A stretch of DNA of 64,000 nucleotides, taken from Pseudomonadota bacterium. GTDB lineage: Bacteria > Pseudomonadota > Alphaproteobacteria > Caulobacterales > Caulobacteraceae. The position numbers and the translations under genes are program-made. Where the stretch lies: assembly GCA_018241995.1 (NCBI GenBank), contig JAFECT010000013.1, forward strand, positions 62,001 through 126,000, read 5' to 3'. A model generated the notes under the pieces. It was not told the origin of the DNA and made no database searches. It saw only the letters and a program-made list of their open reading frames with translations. Below, one piece after another: positions 49,354-57,221 of the stretch; the first letter of the stretch is position 1, and every line of letters begins with the position of its first letter.

Positions 49354-50377
49354 GGACCGGTCCTTCGCAGATGATCGAGACCAGGGTCCCCGGCTCACAG
49401 TGCGTGATCTCCACGCGCGCGCCCAGGCGCTTGCTCAGCGCCTCGACAATGCTTGTGCCCAGACCGGTCGAGACACTGGCGGGAGCGGATGAAAACCCCG
49501 CGCCGTCGTCGGCGACCGACAGGATCCAGCCGGAGCCGCGCGTCTCGTAGCGCACCACGATCCGGCCGCTGCGATGGCCTGGAAAAGCGTGCTTCAAGGC
49601 GTTGATCACCAGTTCGGTGACGATCAGGCCCAGGCTGACCGACACGTTGGCGGGCGCCAGGCTGTCGTCGACCACGACCTCGATCGACAGCTGGTCCGGA
49701 TCGCGGATCATGGCCTTGCCGATGCTGGCGCACAGGTCGGTGAAATAGGCGCGCAGCTCCACCGCCCCCAGCCGGGAGGCGGCCAGATGCTGCTGCAGGG
49801 CCGCCACCGACATCACCCGGCTGTGGGCGTCCTGCAGATGGCCGCGCGTCTCGTCCGAGACCACCGTGCGCGCGCTGTGCAGCAGGAGGCTGGCGATGAT
49901 CTGCAGACTGTTGGCGATGCGGTGCTGCAGCTCCTGCAGCAACACGGTCTTCTCGCGCAGCAGGTCGTCCTTGAGCGTATCGCTGACCCGGGCCTCGGTG
50001 ACGTCGCAGGCCGCCAGCAGCAGCCGCGCGTTCGCGCCGCCGTAGGCCAGCCGGCGCGCCTCGATCAACAGCCGGCGCGGCGGCAGGCCGGGCCATTGCA
50101 AGTCCATCTCGTGGGTTTCGGTCTCGACGTTTCCCGGAAGCACTGCATCCAGCAAGAGCCAGAGCGCGGGCACGTTCCACTCGCCCTGCCCCAGCTCGAA
50201 CAGGCGCACGCCGGCCGCGGCGGACAGATCGACGCCGAACGCCTCGCAGAACGACGCGCTGGCCGCCACGACGCGCAGGTCGCCATCAAGCAGCAGCAGG
50301 GGCGCAGGCGACGCGCGAACGACCGCCAGCGCGAGGCCGTCTTCGACCTCGCCATGGCGTGGGCTGGGGGCTGCCAT
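49343..50377 (-). CDS. HisKA_2/HWE-type sensor histidine kinase with PAS domain
   Basis: The product is 344 residues from the ATG at 50377. A PAS-like domain lies at about 15-125 (SPAPLLLLDGDLRVVAASASFCEAFGVDL). The phosphoacceptor helix is LQELQHRIANSLQIIASLL at about 155, and the ATPase domain follows with TELVINALKHAFPG (N box) and SVADDGAGF (G1), then GLGTSIVEALSKRLGA. This is the soluble kinase type common in alphaproteobacteria. No response regulator gene is adjacent. It is followed by an overlapping small membrane protein gene. Confidence 0.92.
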   Translation of the reverse strand: MAAPSPRHGEVEDGLALAVVRASPAPLLLLDGDLRVVAASASFCEAFGVDLSAAAGVRLFELGQGEWNVPALWLLLDAVLPGNVETETHEMDLQWPGLPPRRLLIEARRLAYGGANARLLLAACDVTEARVSDTLKDDLLREKTVLLQELQHRIANSLQIIASLLLHSARTVVSDETRGHLQDAHSRVMSVAALQQHLAASRLGAVELRAYFTDLCASIGKAMIRDPDQLSIEVVVDDSLAPANVSVSLGLIVTELVINALKHAFPGHRSGRIVVRYETRGSGWILSVADDGAGFSSAPASVSTGLGTSIVEALSKRLGARVEITHCEPGTLVSIICEGPVHAH

Positions 50378-50644
50378 GGGGGCGCCCTTTCTTGGGGGTC
50401 GTGGAGGCTTGCGGAACGAAAGCCACGCCCACGATCGATATACTGTCGAGATTGGGAGAAGCCTCGGGTGTAATTCCAGGGGCCGCACAAAGCACTATAT
50501 AGCACACCTTCCCGCGCGCCGCGGGAATAAACGCCGAGCTTTACTCGCCGATATCGTCGCAGCCGCCGGAAATCGCGCGACGGGCCATTTCACGATATTT
50601 ATTCCGTCGCGCCGAGACTTTCCTGCGCCGACGCGGAGAAGACT
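50378..50644. other. Divergent region between methyltransferase end and sensor kinase start
   Basis: This 267-base region holds the promoter of the minus-strand sensor kinase gene. It has one AT-rich patch (GCACTATATAGCACACC at 50492-50508, containing the small palindrome GCTATATAGTGC in reverse). No small ORF with a ribosome binding site is found. Confidence 0.4.
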
Positions 50645-51412
50645 CTAGGCGCGCCCCAGCACCAGCAGGTCCGCCAGGGCGCGCACGGGACGCTCCGCCG
50701 CCTCGGTCTCCAGCGCCGTGTCGAGACGCGCGAAGCCTTCCTGGATCTCGGCCTCGCTGAGGTGCTCGAAGGTCGAGACGGCGCGCAGGCGCAGGCGCCG
50801 GGCGTGCTCGCGCAGGGTCGGGGCGAAGCGCTCCTCGACCGTGTGTAGGCTCAAGGTGCGAAAGCCGGTTGTCGCGAACGCCTGTTCCGCCTCGCCCAGC
50901 GTCGGGAACATCTGCATCTCGACCGCCCGCGCGCGGGGAAAATAGCGATGCCAGTCGAGTTCGGGCATGCGGTCCGAGAACACGCTGCGCAGCAGCACCC
51001 GCCCGCCGGGCTTCAGCACGCGCGCGATCTCGGCGGCGGCCGTGGCGCGGTCTGGCATGTGGTGAAACGAGAGGAACATCAGCACCAGGTCGACGCTGGC
51101 GTCCGGCAAGGGGATCGCCTCACCCGAGCCCTCCAGATAGGCGACGCGCTGATGGGCGGCGTGGGCGTCAGCTAACGCCCGCATCTTCGCCGACGGCTCC
51201 ACGCCCCAGGCCCGACCGCCGAAGGTCTCGGCCAATAGCGGCGTGAAGCGCCCCACGCCCGAACCCAGGTCCAGCACGTCCAGCGGCCGCGCCAGGGGCG
51301 CCTCGGCGGCGAACACCTCGGCCCACTGCGCCATCTGCTCCGGATCGAGAGCGCGGCCCTCGCGATAGCCCTTGTGCTGGTTGTCGTCGTAGCAGACGGG
51401 CTTGAGCGTCAC
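50645..51412 (-). CDS. Class I SAM-dependent methyltransferase
   Basis: The product is 255 residues. The GTG at 51412 follows AAGGAGG, which decides the start; the open frame upstream is long but not coding. The methyltransferase motifs are VLDLGSGVGRFTPLLAETFGG (motif I, about 57), WGVEPSAKM, YLEGSGEAIPLPDASVDLVLMFLSFHHM, and IARVLKPGGRVLLRS. It resembles the UbiE/COQ5-like group but the substrate is not known. It is transcribed divergently from a LysR gene, 93 bases away, and may be its target. Confidence 0.9.
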   Translation of the reverse strand: MTLKPVCYDDNQHKGYREGRALDPEQMAQWAEVFAAEAPLARPLDVLDLGSGVGRFTPLLAETFGGRAWGVEPSAKMRALADAHAAHQRVAYLEGSGEAIPLPDASVDLVLMFLSFHHMPDRATAAAEIARVLKPGGRVLLRSVFSDRMPELDWHRYFPRARAVEMQMFPTLGEAEQAFATTGFRTLSLHTVEERFAPTLREHARRLRLRAVSTFEHLSEAEIQEGFARLDTALETEAAERPVRALADLLVLGRA

Positions 51413-51505
51413 GGCGGCCTCCTTTCGGCGAATGGGCGCGACCATCCTTGCGAGCGCTCGTCGCAGCAATCGACAAAGCCGCCCGGCCATGTGAGCTTTC
51501 CGCAC

Positions 51506-52420
51506 ATGACCCGCCGCGCCCTGCCCCCGCTGAACGGCCTTCGCGCCTTCGAGGCCTATGCGCGATCGGGCTCGATGATCGCGGCGGCCGAAGCTCTGGG
51601 CGTCACCCACGGAGCCGTCAGCCGGCAGGTGCGCGGGCTGGAGCTGCAACTCGGCGCGCGGCTGCTGACCGGGCCGAAGCATGCCCTGGTCCTGAGCGAG
51701 GCGGGGCGGGAACTGGCCAAGGCCCTGACCCCCGCCTTCGACCTGATCGCCGCGGCCCTGCCGGGCGCGGGACCTTCGGAGGAGTTGGTGGTCTCGTGCC
51801 TCGGCACCCTGTCGATGAAGTGGCTGATCCCACGCCTGCCGGCCTTCCTGGACGCCCACCCCGGCCTGCGCGTGCGCATCCAGGAGAGCCATGCGCCGGT
51901 CGACTTCAGCGCGGGCGGGCTGCATGCCGCCATCCGCGTGCTGAGCGCCAAGTCCGCCTCGGCATATCGCGCCGTCACCATCATGCCCCTGCATCACGGG
52001 CCGGTGCTGTCCCCCGCCCTCTTGGCCGAGACCGGCGCCGACGCCGAGCGCCTGCTGCGCCTGCCACGCCTCAGGAGCGAGACCTTTCGCCCGGCGTGGG
52101 ACCTGTGGGCGCAGGGTCAGGGCGTGGCCCTGCCCTCGGGCGTCACCGAGCGCGAGTTCGAGCACAACTCCTACATGCTGGAGGCCGCCGCCGCGGGCCT
52201 GGGCGTTGCGGTCACGCCCTGGCCCTTCGCCCAGGCCGATATCGAGCGCGGCCGCCTTGTCGCGCCCTTTGGTTTCCAGGCCCTGGCCGAGCGCTTCGTC
52301 TATCTGCGCCCGCCCTATGGCGACCACCCGGCGGCGGAGGCCTTCGGCCAGTGGCTGGCGCGCGAGGGGCGGCGCAACGCGAGACCGCCGGCGGCCGTCG
52401 TGACGTTGGGTGCAAAATAA
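51506..52420 (+). CDS. LysR family transcriptional regulator, GcvA-like
   Basis: The product is 304 residues from the ATG at 51506. The helix-turn-helix is LNGLRAFEAYARSGSMIAAAEALGVTHGAVSRQVRGLELQLGARLL, and the effector domain has EELVVSCLGTLSMKWLIPRLPAFLDAHPGLRV. The layout and start (RALPPLNGLRAFEA) fit the GcvA/AmpR-like group. It is divergent from a methyltransferase gene, a usual arrangement for a LysR target. Confidence 0.94.
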   Translation: MTRRALPPLNGLRAFEAYARSGSMIAAAEALGVTHGAVSRQVRGLELQLGARLLTGPKHALVLSEAGRELAKALTPAFDLIAAALPGAGPSEELVVSCLGTLSMKWLIPRLPAFLDAHPGLRVRIQESHAPVDFSAGGLHAAIRVLSAKSASAYRAVTIMPLHHGPVLSPALLAETGADAERLLRLPRLRSETFRPAWDLWAQGQGVALPSGVTEREFEHNSYMLEAAAAGLGVAVTPWPFAQADIERGRLVAPFGFQALAERFVYLRPPYGDHPAAEAFGQWLAREGRRNARPPAAVVTLGAK

Positions 52421-52511
52421 TCGAAACCGAAATGTCGGCTCTGGCGTCGGCCGTTCGACCTAGCCATGAAAGCCGGGCGGTTCCGGCTCAGACCATGCAG
52501 GAGAGACGACG

Positions 52512-52934
52512 ATGCGTTTCATGGTGATCGTGAAGGCCAACAAGAGTTCCGAAGCCGGCGAGATGCCGTCGCTGGAACTGTTGCAGCAGATGGGCGCCTT
52601 CAACGAAGAGCTGGCGGCCAAGGGTTACATGCTGGCGGGCGACGGCCTGCACCCCAGCTCCAACGGCTCGCGCCTGTCCTGGAACGCCGGCAAGCTGACC
52701 GTCACCGACGGCCCGTTCGCCGAGACCAAGGAGCTGATCGCCGGCTACTGGGTGGTCGACATGCCGTCCAAGGAGGCGGTGCTGGAGACCTTCTCACGCT
52801 GCCCGCCGCCGCACGGCCACGGCAACGGCGAGATTGAGATCCGCAAAATCTTCGAGCCTGAGGACTTCGCCGGCGTCGCCCCGCCCGAGATGATCGAGCG
52901 CGAGCGTGAAATGCGCGCCCAGCTGGAGCGCTGA
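52512..52934 (+). CDS. YCII-related (DGPF) protein, tandem copy A
   Basis: The product is 140 residues with MRFMVIVKANKSSEAGEMPS at the start and TDGPFAETKELIAGYWVVD in the core. It belongs to the PhnB/YCII-type DGPF family. It is followed after three bases by a paralogue with nearly the same core, then by an ArsR-SRPBCC pair, making a four-gene cluster. Function unknown; these proteins go with ECF sigma factors or ArsR-SRPBCC regulators in many genomes. Confidence 0.93.
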   Translation: MRFMVIVKANKSSEAGEMPSLELLQQMGAFNEELAAKGYMLAGDGLHPSSNGSRLSWNAGKLTVTDGPFAETKELIAGYWVVDMPSKEAVLETFSRCPPPHGHGNGEIEIRKIFEPEDFAGVAPPEMIEREREMRAQLER

Positions 52935-52937
52935 GCC

Positions 52938-53360
52938 ATGCGCTTCATGATCATCCGCAAGGCCGACGCCGAGACCGAGGCCGAGGTGATGCCCACCACC
53001 GAGCTCATCGCGGCGATGATGGCCTACAACGAGGAGATGGTGAAAGCCGGGGTGATGAAGGCGGGCGAAGGCCTGCGCGCCTCGTCTTACGGCGCGCGGG
53101 TTAAGTTCTCCGGCGGCAAGCCGATGGTGATCGACGGTCCCTTCGCCGAGACCAAGGAGCTGATCGCCGGCTATTCGATCATCGAATGCGCCTCGCTTGA
53201 GGAGGCCATCGCCTGGGTCGAGAAGTGGCCCAAGCTCGACGGCCACGGCAATGTCGAGCTGGAGATCCGGCGCATCTTCGAGGCCGCTGACTTCGGTGAG
53301 GCCTTCACCCCCGAACTGCAGGCCCAGGAACAGCGCCTGAGGGAACAGACGGAGGGCTGA
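52938..53360 (+). CDS. YCII-related (DGPF) protein, tandem copy B
   Basis: The product is 140 residues, the same length as copy A, with MRFMIIRKADAETEAEVMPT and IDGPFAETKELIAGYSIIE. The strong likeness and the three-base spacing show a tandem duplication that has since diverged. A hairpin with its loop over the stop codon (53350-53370) and then three 10-base repeats follow. Confidence 0.93.
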   Translation: MRFMIIRKADAETEAEVMPTTELIAAMMAYNEEMVKAGVMKAGEGLRASSYGARVKFSGGKPMVIDGPFAETKELIAGYSIIECASLEEAIAWVEKWPKLDGHGNVELEIRRIFEAADFGEAFTPELQAQEQRLREQTEG

Positions 53361-53370
53361 GCGCCCTCCG
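53350..53370 (+). terminator. Hairpin over the stop codon of YCII copy B
   Basis: CGGAGGGC-TGAGC-GCCCTCCG forms an 8-base perfect stem that places the TGA in the loop. It lacks a T run, so it may protect the 3' end or attenuate rather than fully terminate before the ArsR gene. Confidence 0.4.
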
Positions 53371-53375
53371 CACCC

Positions 53376-53405
53376 CTACCGCGACCTACCGCGACCTACC
53401 GCGAC
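53376..53405. repeat. Three tandem 10-base repeats
   Basis: CTACCGCGAC is repeated three times without gaps (53376-53385, 53386-53395, 53396-53405) in the gap before the ArsR gene. Such short tandem arrays change copy number by slippage; the 10-base period is close to one helical turn. Confidence 0.7.
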
Positions 53406-53456
53406 CCGCGCCTTTCCCGGCGGGGCCATAATCGGCCTTGCCGGGCGGCACGCGCG

Positions 53457-53819
53457 ATGATACTTAAGTGCATGCTAAACTATTCTGCTCCACTCGATCA
53501 GCTGTTCCACGCGCTTTCCGATCCCGGTCGCCGCGCGATGGTGGAGCGGCTGAGCCGAGGGCCGGCCTCGGTCAGCCAGCTGGCCGAACCGCTCGATATG
53601 ACCCTGTCCGCGGTCGTGCAGCATCTGGCGGTGCTGGAGGCCAGCGGCCTGGTCGCGTCGGAGAAGGTCGGGCGGGTGCGCACCTGCTCGATCAGGGCCG
53701 ATGCGCTGCAGCCCGTGGAGCAATGGATCAACGACCGGCGCACCAGCTGGGAACGCCGCTTCGACCGCCTGGGCGAAATTCTCGCCGAACCCGAAACCAA
53801 GCCTGAGGACCCGAAATGA
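53457..53819 (+). CDS. ArsR-type winged-helix regulator of an SRPBCC cassette (copy 2)
   Basis: The product is 120 residues from the ATG at 53457; an ATG at 53472 is the alternative. Winged helix: PLDQLFHALSDPGRRAMVERLSRGPASVSQLAEPLDMTLSAVVQHLAVLEASGLVASEKVGRVRTC. It shares the KVGRVRTC wing with copy 1 and lacks metal-binding Cys of ArsR. The AT-rich ATACTTAAGT around the start stands out and may be the operator. It is coupled to the SRPBCC gene by ATGA. Confidence 0.91.
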   Translation: MILKCMLNYSAPLDQLFHALSDPGRRAMVERLSRGPASVSQLAEPLDMTLSAVVQHLAVLEASGLVASEKVGRVRTCSIRADALQPVEQWINDRRTSWERRFDRLGEILAEPETKPEDPK

Positions 53820-54319
53820 GCCTGAACCCGCAAGCCCAAGCGCCCAAGCCGCACACCGTCACCCACGCGACCTTCGTGATCGAGCGCCAGTTCGACTGCT
53901 CGCGCGAGCGCGCCTTCGCGGCCCTGGCCGACCCCGTCGTCAAACGCCGCTGGTTCGTCGGCCCCGGCGCCTGGGACACGGCCACCCCGCATGAACTCGA
54001 CTTCCGCGAAGGCGGCCACGAGCGCGTCGCCGGCGGCCCTCCGGGCGGCCCGATCCACCACTACGACGCCACCTATGTCGAGATCGTGCCGAACGAGCGG
54101 ATCGTGACCACCTACCAGATGCACATGGACACCACCCGCATCTCGGTCTCGTTGGCCACCTTCGAGTTCAAGGCCGGCGCGAATGGCGGCACGGTGATGA
54201 CCTACACCGAACACGGCGCCTATCTCGACGGCTGGGACTATCCGGCCCAGCGCGAGGAAGGCACGAAGCAGCTGTTCAACCAGCTGGAGGCGGAGTTGGC
54301 GGCGGAGCCCGCAATCTGA
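53816..54319 (+). CDS. SRPBCC / AHSA1 domain protein (copy 2)
   Basis: The product is 167 residues: HATFVIERQFDCSRERAFAALADPVVKRRWFVGP at the start, HELDFREGGHERVAGG, and the terminal helix YPAQREEGTKQLFNQLEAELA. Same fold as copy 1 but with different cavity residues (DFREGGHE), suggesting another ligand. It overlaps the ArsR gene by four bases. The cluster YCII-YCII-ArsR-SRPBCC is co-directional. Confidence 0.93.
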   Translation: MSLNPQAQAPKPHTVTHATFVIERQFDCSRERAFAALADPVVKRRWFVGPGAWDTATPHELDFREGGHERVAGGPPGGPIHHYDATYVEIVPNERIVTTYQMHMDTTRISVSLATFEFKAGANGGTVMTYTEHGAYLDGWDYPAQREEGTKQLFNQLEAELAAEPAI

Positions 54320-54320
54320 T

Positions 54321-54590
54321 CCTTCCCTCCTTCAGGGGGAAGGTGGGCCGGAGGCTCGGATGGGGGGCTGCGCTAACGCCTGCAGGGAGAGCCCCATCCC
54401 CGGCTCCACCGGTATTTCCCCCGAGGGGGAAGACCTAGCCATGACGCCCCTCGATCCTTCGGTCCCCGAGCGCAGCGTGCGGGAGGTGGCTCGGAGGGTC
54501 GAAGGGCCATTCTGCGCCTGGCCTTGTAGCCATGGTGCGAGACCCCCATCCGAGGCTCCGCCTCACCTTCCCCCTGCAAGGGGAAGGATC
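54321..54590. repeat. Dispersed palindromic repeat cluster (REP/BIME-like)
   Basis: Three related units lie in this 270-base gap: 54321-54366 (CCTTCCCTCCTTCAGGGGGA onward), 54391-54433 in inverse orientation, and 54541-54590, also inverse and longest. Each has a CTTCCCC...GGGGAAG hairpin followed by a GTG-GGCCGGAGGCTCGGATGGGG-type tail. The stop codon of the next gene lies at the edge of the last unit. This is a known type of intergenic repeat in Caulobacterales and related genomes. No coding ORF is credible here. Confidence 0.7.
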
Positions 54591-55356
54591 AGACTCTGGG
54601 CGGCAGCGTCCCTTCGTCCAGCAGCTGCTTCGCCGCCTTGTCCGCCGCGCCATAGGCTACCGACGCCAGCCCGGCGCCGACGCTGATCCGCCGCACGCCG
54701 CGCTCGGCCAGGTCGCCGACCCTGAGGCCCGGCCCCGGGATCAGCACATTGACGGGCTTGGGCGCCACGGCGCGGACGATCTGGGCGATCTCTTCGAGGT
54801 CCATCACGAACGGCGCGTAGAGCACGTCGGCGCCGGCCTCGGCATAGGCGACCAGGCGCTCGATGGTGGGCCTGATCTCCTTGCGGTCGACCAGATAGTT
54901 CTCGCAGCGGCCCACCAGCAGCACGTCCTGGCCGGTCGCGTCGATGGCGGCGCGGGCGGCCTTGATGCGCTCCACCGCCAGGGCGAAGTCGTAGAGGTCC
55001 TTGTCCTTGCGGTCCTCGATGGAAATGCCGGAGACGCCGGTGGCGACCGCCAGGGTCACGCTCTCGGCCACGCCCTCGGGATCATGGGCGAAACCGGCCT
55101 CGAAGTCGGCATTGATCGGAAGGTCGGTGGCCGCCGACAGCTCGGCCAGATGATCCAGCACGTCCTGGCGCGACAGCTCGCCGTCGTCCTTGCCCAAGGT
55201 CCAGGCATAGCCGGCGCTGGTCGAGGCCAGGGCCTTGAAGCCGAGCTTCTCCAGGCGGCGCAGACTGCCCAGGTCCCACGGGTTGGGCATCACGAAGCAG
55301 CCGCTCTCGTGCAGCTTGCGGAAGGCCGCGCGTTGCGCGCTGAAATCTCGGCTCAT
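54589..55356 (-). CDS. Isocitrate lyase / PEP mutase superfamily protein
   Basis: The product is 255 residues: FVMPNPWDLGSLRRLEKLGFKALASTSAGYAWTLGK at the start, LPINADFEAGF, ISIEDRKDK, and VGRCENYLV. The PEP mutase/isocitrate lyase barrel is clear and the divalent-metal region (NADFEAGF) is conserved, but the usual catalytic Cys loop (KKCGH in isocitrate lyase) is absent, so it is probably a carboxyPEP mutase-like or 2-methylisocitrate lyase-like enzyme of unassigned substrate. It lies five bases after the GST gene on the same strand. Confidence 0.92.
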   Translation of the reverse strand: MSRDFSAQRAAFRKLHESGCFVMPNPWDLGSLRRLEKLGFKALASTSAGYAWTLGKDDGELSRQDVLDHLAELSAATDLPINADFEAGFAHDPEGVAESVTLAVATGVSGISIEDRKDKDLYDFALAVERIKAARAAIDATGQDVLLVGRCENYLVDRKEIRPTIERLVAYAEAGADVLYAPFVMDLEEIAQIVRAVAPKPVNVLIPGPGLRVGDLAERGVRRISVGAGLASVAYGAADKAAKQLLDEGTLPPRV

Positions 55357-55361
55357 GGGCG

Positions 55362-56063
55362 TCAGGCTCCGGTCGTAGTGGCGGATTGGCCGAAGAGGAT
55401 GCGGCGCTCCTCCTCGGAAATGTTCTTGCGGCCCGCATAGGTGTCGCCGACGCCGCCATAGGCGCGGATCACCGCCGGGCGCTCGGCCACCGCCTCGAAC
55501 CAGCGCTTCAGATGCGGGAAGTCGTCGAGCTTCTGCCCGTGCGAGGCGTGCGGCTTGATCCAGGGGTGGCAGGCCATGTCGGCGATGGAGTAGTCGCCGG
55601 CGATCCAGGTCTTGTCAGCAAGCTGGCGATCCAGCACGCCGTACAGACGCGCGACCTCGCGCACATAGCGGTCGACGGCGTAGGGCACGGGCTCGGGCGC
55701 ATAGACCAGGAAGTGGCCCGCCTGCCCGGCCATCGGGCCTAAGCCCCCCACCTGCCAGAACAGCCACTTCAGCACCTCGGCGCGGCCGCGGATATCGGTG
55801 GGGATGAAGCGGCCGATCTTCTCGGCCAAGTAAAGCAGCATGGCGCCGGATTCGAACAGCACCACCGGCTCGCCGCCGTCGGCGGGGTCGTGGTCGACCA
55901 TGGCCGGGATCTTGTTGTTGGGCGAGATCTTCAGGAAGGCTGGATCGAACTGCTCGCCCTTGCCGAGGTTCACCTTGACGCCCCGGTAGGGCAGCTCCGC
56001 CTCCTCCATGAACAGCTTCATCTTCTGGCCGTTCGGCGTCTCGGCGAAATAGAGGTCGATCAT
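55362..56063 (-). CDS. Glutathione S-transferase, YfcG/Nu-class-like
   Basis: The product is 233 residues from the ATG at 56063. The thioredoxin-like domain has LYFAETPNGQKMKLFMEEAELPYRGVKVNLGKGEQFDPAFLKISPNNKIPAMVD, with TPNG at the active site, and the helical domain has WLFWQVGGLGPMAGQAGHF and YSIADMACHPWI. The TPNGxK motif and the KISPNNKIP are those of the Nu class (YfcG), enzymes with disulfide reductase activity. Two MarR-type operator sequences lie 87-131 bases upstream. Confidence 0.94.
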   Translation of the reverse strand: MIDLYFAETPNGQKMKLFMEEAELPYRGVKVNLGKGEQFDPAFLKISPNNKIPAMVDHDPADGGEPVVLFESGAMLLYLAEKIGRFIPTDIRGRAEVLKWLFWQVGGLGPMAGQAGHFLVYAPEPVPYAVDRYVREVARLYGVLDRQLADKTWIAGDYSIADMACHPWIKPHASHGQKLDDFPHLKRWFEAVAERPAVIRAYGGVGDTYAGRKNISEEERRILFGQSATTTGA

Positions 56064-56149
56064 GGGGGCGCTCCGTCTCGGGCTCTCAGTTAAGGGTCGG
56101 GACAAGCTTCGCCACAGGCGCGGCGATCACTTTTTGTTCCAGCTCCGTT

Positions 56150-56194
56150 TATCTTGATGTCGAGATACATCGTCACTATCTTTGCGTCAAGATA
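56150..56194. promoter_or_regulatory. Two tandem palindromic operators, MarR-type
   Basis: TATCTTGATGTCGAGATA (56150-56167) and TATCTTTGCGTCAAGATA (56177-56194) both fit the palindrome TATCTTGACGTCAAGATA with two or three mismatches and are 27 bases apart start to start. They lie in the promoter region of the GST gene on the minus strand. This kind of site is bound by MarR-family regulators; no adjacent regulator gene is seen. Confidence 0.6.
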
Positions 56195-56210
56195 TCCCGC
56201 CCGGGATGCC

Positions 56211-56963
56211 CTAGTAGTCGGCCTTGAGCGACAGGTAGAAGTCGTATTGGCCCTGCTGTTTCGCGTTCTGCACGCCCGGCCCGCCCGAGAACAGCAGCGA
56301 CCAGTGGTCGACCAGCCTGTAGGCGCCGCCCAGGTTCACGCCGGTAAAGTCCTTGGCGCCGACCGCGTCCGCGGTCTGGTGATAGACCTCCGCCCCCAGC
56401 ATCAGGCGGTCGGAGACCTGGCGCTGCACGGTCAGGCCCGAGGTCCAGAAGCCGCGGTTCCCCGGCCCGGGATTGATGGTGTAGCCCCCGCCCCCGAACA
56501 CCGACCACTTGCCGTAGTCCTTCTGCGCCCAGATCGGCAGCAGCAAGGCCGCATGCCGGTCGCTGTGGCGGTCGTAGGCGGTCGGCAGGAACACCCGCGG
56601 GAAGAAGGCGATATCCAGGCCCGCCGGCCCGTCCTGATGCAGGAACTTGTACTTGGCGGCGAGCTCGACATCGCCCATGCCCCAGTCCTGGCCGTGCGAG
56701 CCGGAAAACTGGATCGGGAACACCGCCGTCAACTGCAGGTCCTTGGCCCCGCCGTAGTTGAGGTCGAGCCCCGCGGCCCCGGAGGTGTCTCCCGGCGTGT
56801 GGCTGCCGCCGACGAAGTTGTAGATCTCCCACTTGTGCAGGTCCGTGGGCTCGGGGTCATCGGTGACGAACGGCGGGCCGGCGTGGGCGCCTGTGGCCAG
56901 GGCGGCGACCGCTGCCGAAGCGGCCAGGAGCAGGCGGAGGCGACGAACGGAGAAGCGGCTCAT
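56211..56963 (-). CDS. Outer-membrane transporter-like beta-barrel protein
   Basis: The product is 250 residues. Signal peptide about 1-28 (ending AHA). The mature part has repeated alternating strands with aromatic ends (DLHKWEIYNFVGGSHT, GMGDVELAAKYKFLH, WTSGLTVQRQVSDRLMLGAEVYHQ, WSLLFSGGPGV) and ends in an aromatic residue (SLKADY), as expected of a beta-barrel. It resembles small putative outer-membrane transporters of the MetA/phenol-degradation type. Substrate unknown. It converges on nothing; the GST gene follows downstream on the same strand. Confidence 0.82.
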   Translation of the reverse strand: MSRFSVRRLRLLLAASAAVAALATGAHAGPPFVTDDPEPTDLHKWEIYNFVGGSHTPGDTSGAAGLDLNYGGAKDLQLTAVFPIQFSGSHGQDWGMGDVELAAKYKFLHQDGPAGLDIAFFPRVFLPTAYDRHSDRHAALLLPIWAQKDYGKWSVFGGGGYTINPGPGNRGFWTSGLTVQRQVSDRLMLGAEVYHQTADAVGAKDFTGVNLGGAYRLVDHWSLLFSGGPGVQNAKQQGQYDFYLSLKADY

Positions 56964-56996
56964 GCTGCTCGTTTGCCATGAACAACCGGCCCGCGC

Positions 56997-57153
56997 CTAC
57001 TCCTCCCTCGCCTGCGAGGGAGGAGGACCGCCCGAAGGGTGGTGGAGGGTGCTTGGTGGGTTCAGACGGCTGGCGGCATGCGGGTTGAAACGGCGGTTGA
57101 GCACCCTCCACCACTTCGTGGTCCCCCTCCCTCCCTTCGCGAGGGAGGAGTAG
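56997..57153. repeat. Inverted pair of palindromic repeats (BIME-like)
   Basis: Two long arms, 56997-57054 and 57101-57153, are near-exact inverted copies: the left begins CTACTCCTCCCTCG and the right ends CGAGGGAGGAGTAG, and GGGTGGTGGAGGGTGC on the left faces GCACCCTCCACCACTT on the right. Each arm also holds its own smaller hairpin. Together they could form a large cruciform between two divergent genes. A short related piece occurs near 30220-30252. Confidence 0.75.
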
Positions 57154-57221
57154 GAAGACGCTGCGGAACCACGGCGCAGAACCCGCCGTCTAAGAGCTAC
57201 CCCGACAGCGAAGGACACCCC

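Noticed and set aside
53376..53405. CRISPR-like repeat array
   Set aside because: The three repeats are only 10 bases, contiguous and without spacers, and no cas gene is present.
54389..54600. Small ORFs such as 54360-54686 plus
   Set aside because: They lie across the palindromic repeat cluster, with low-complexity products and no ribosome binding site.
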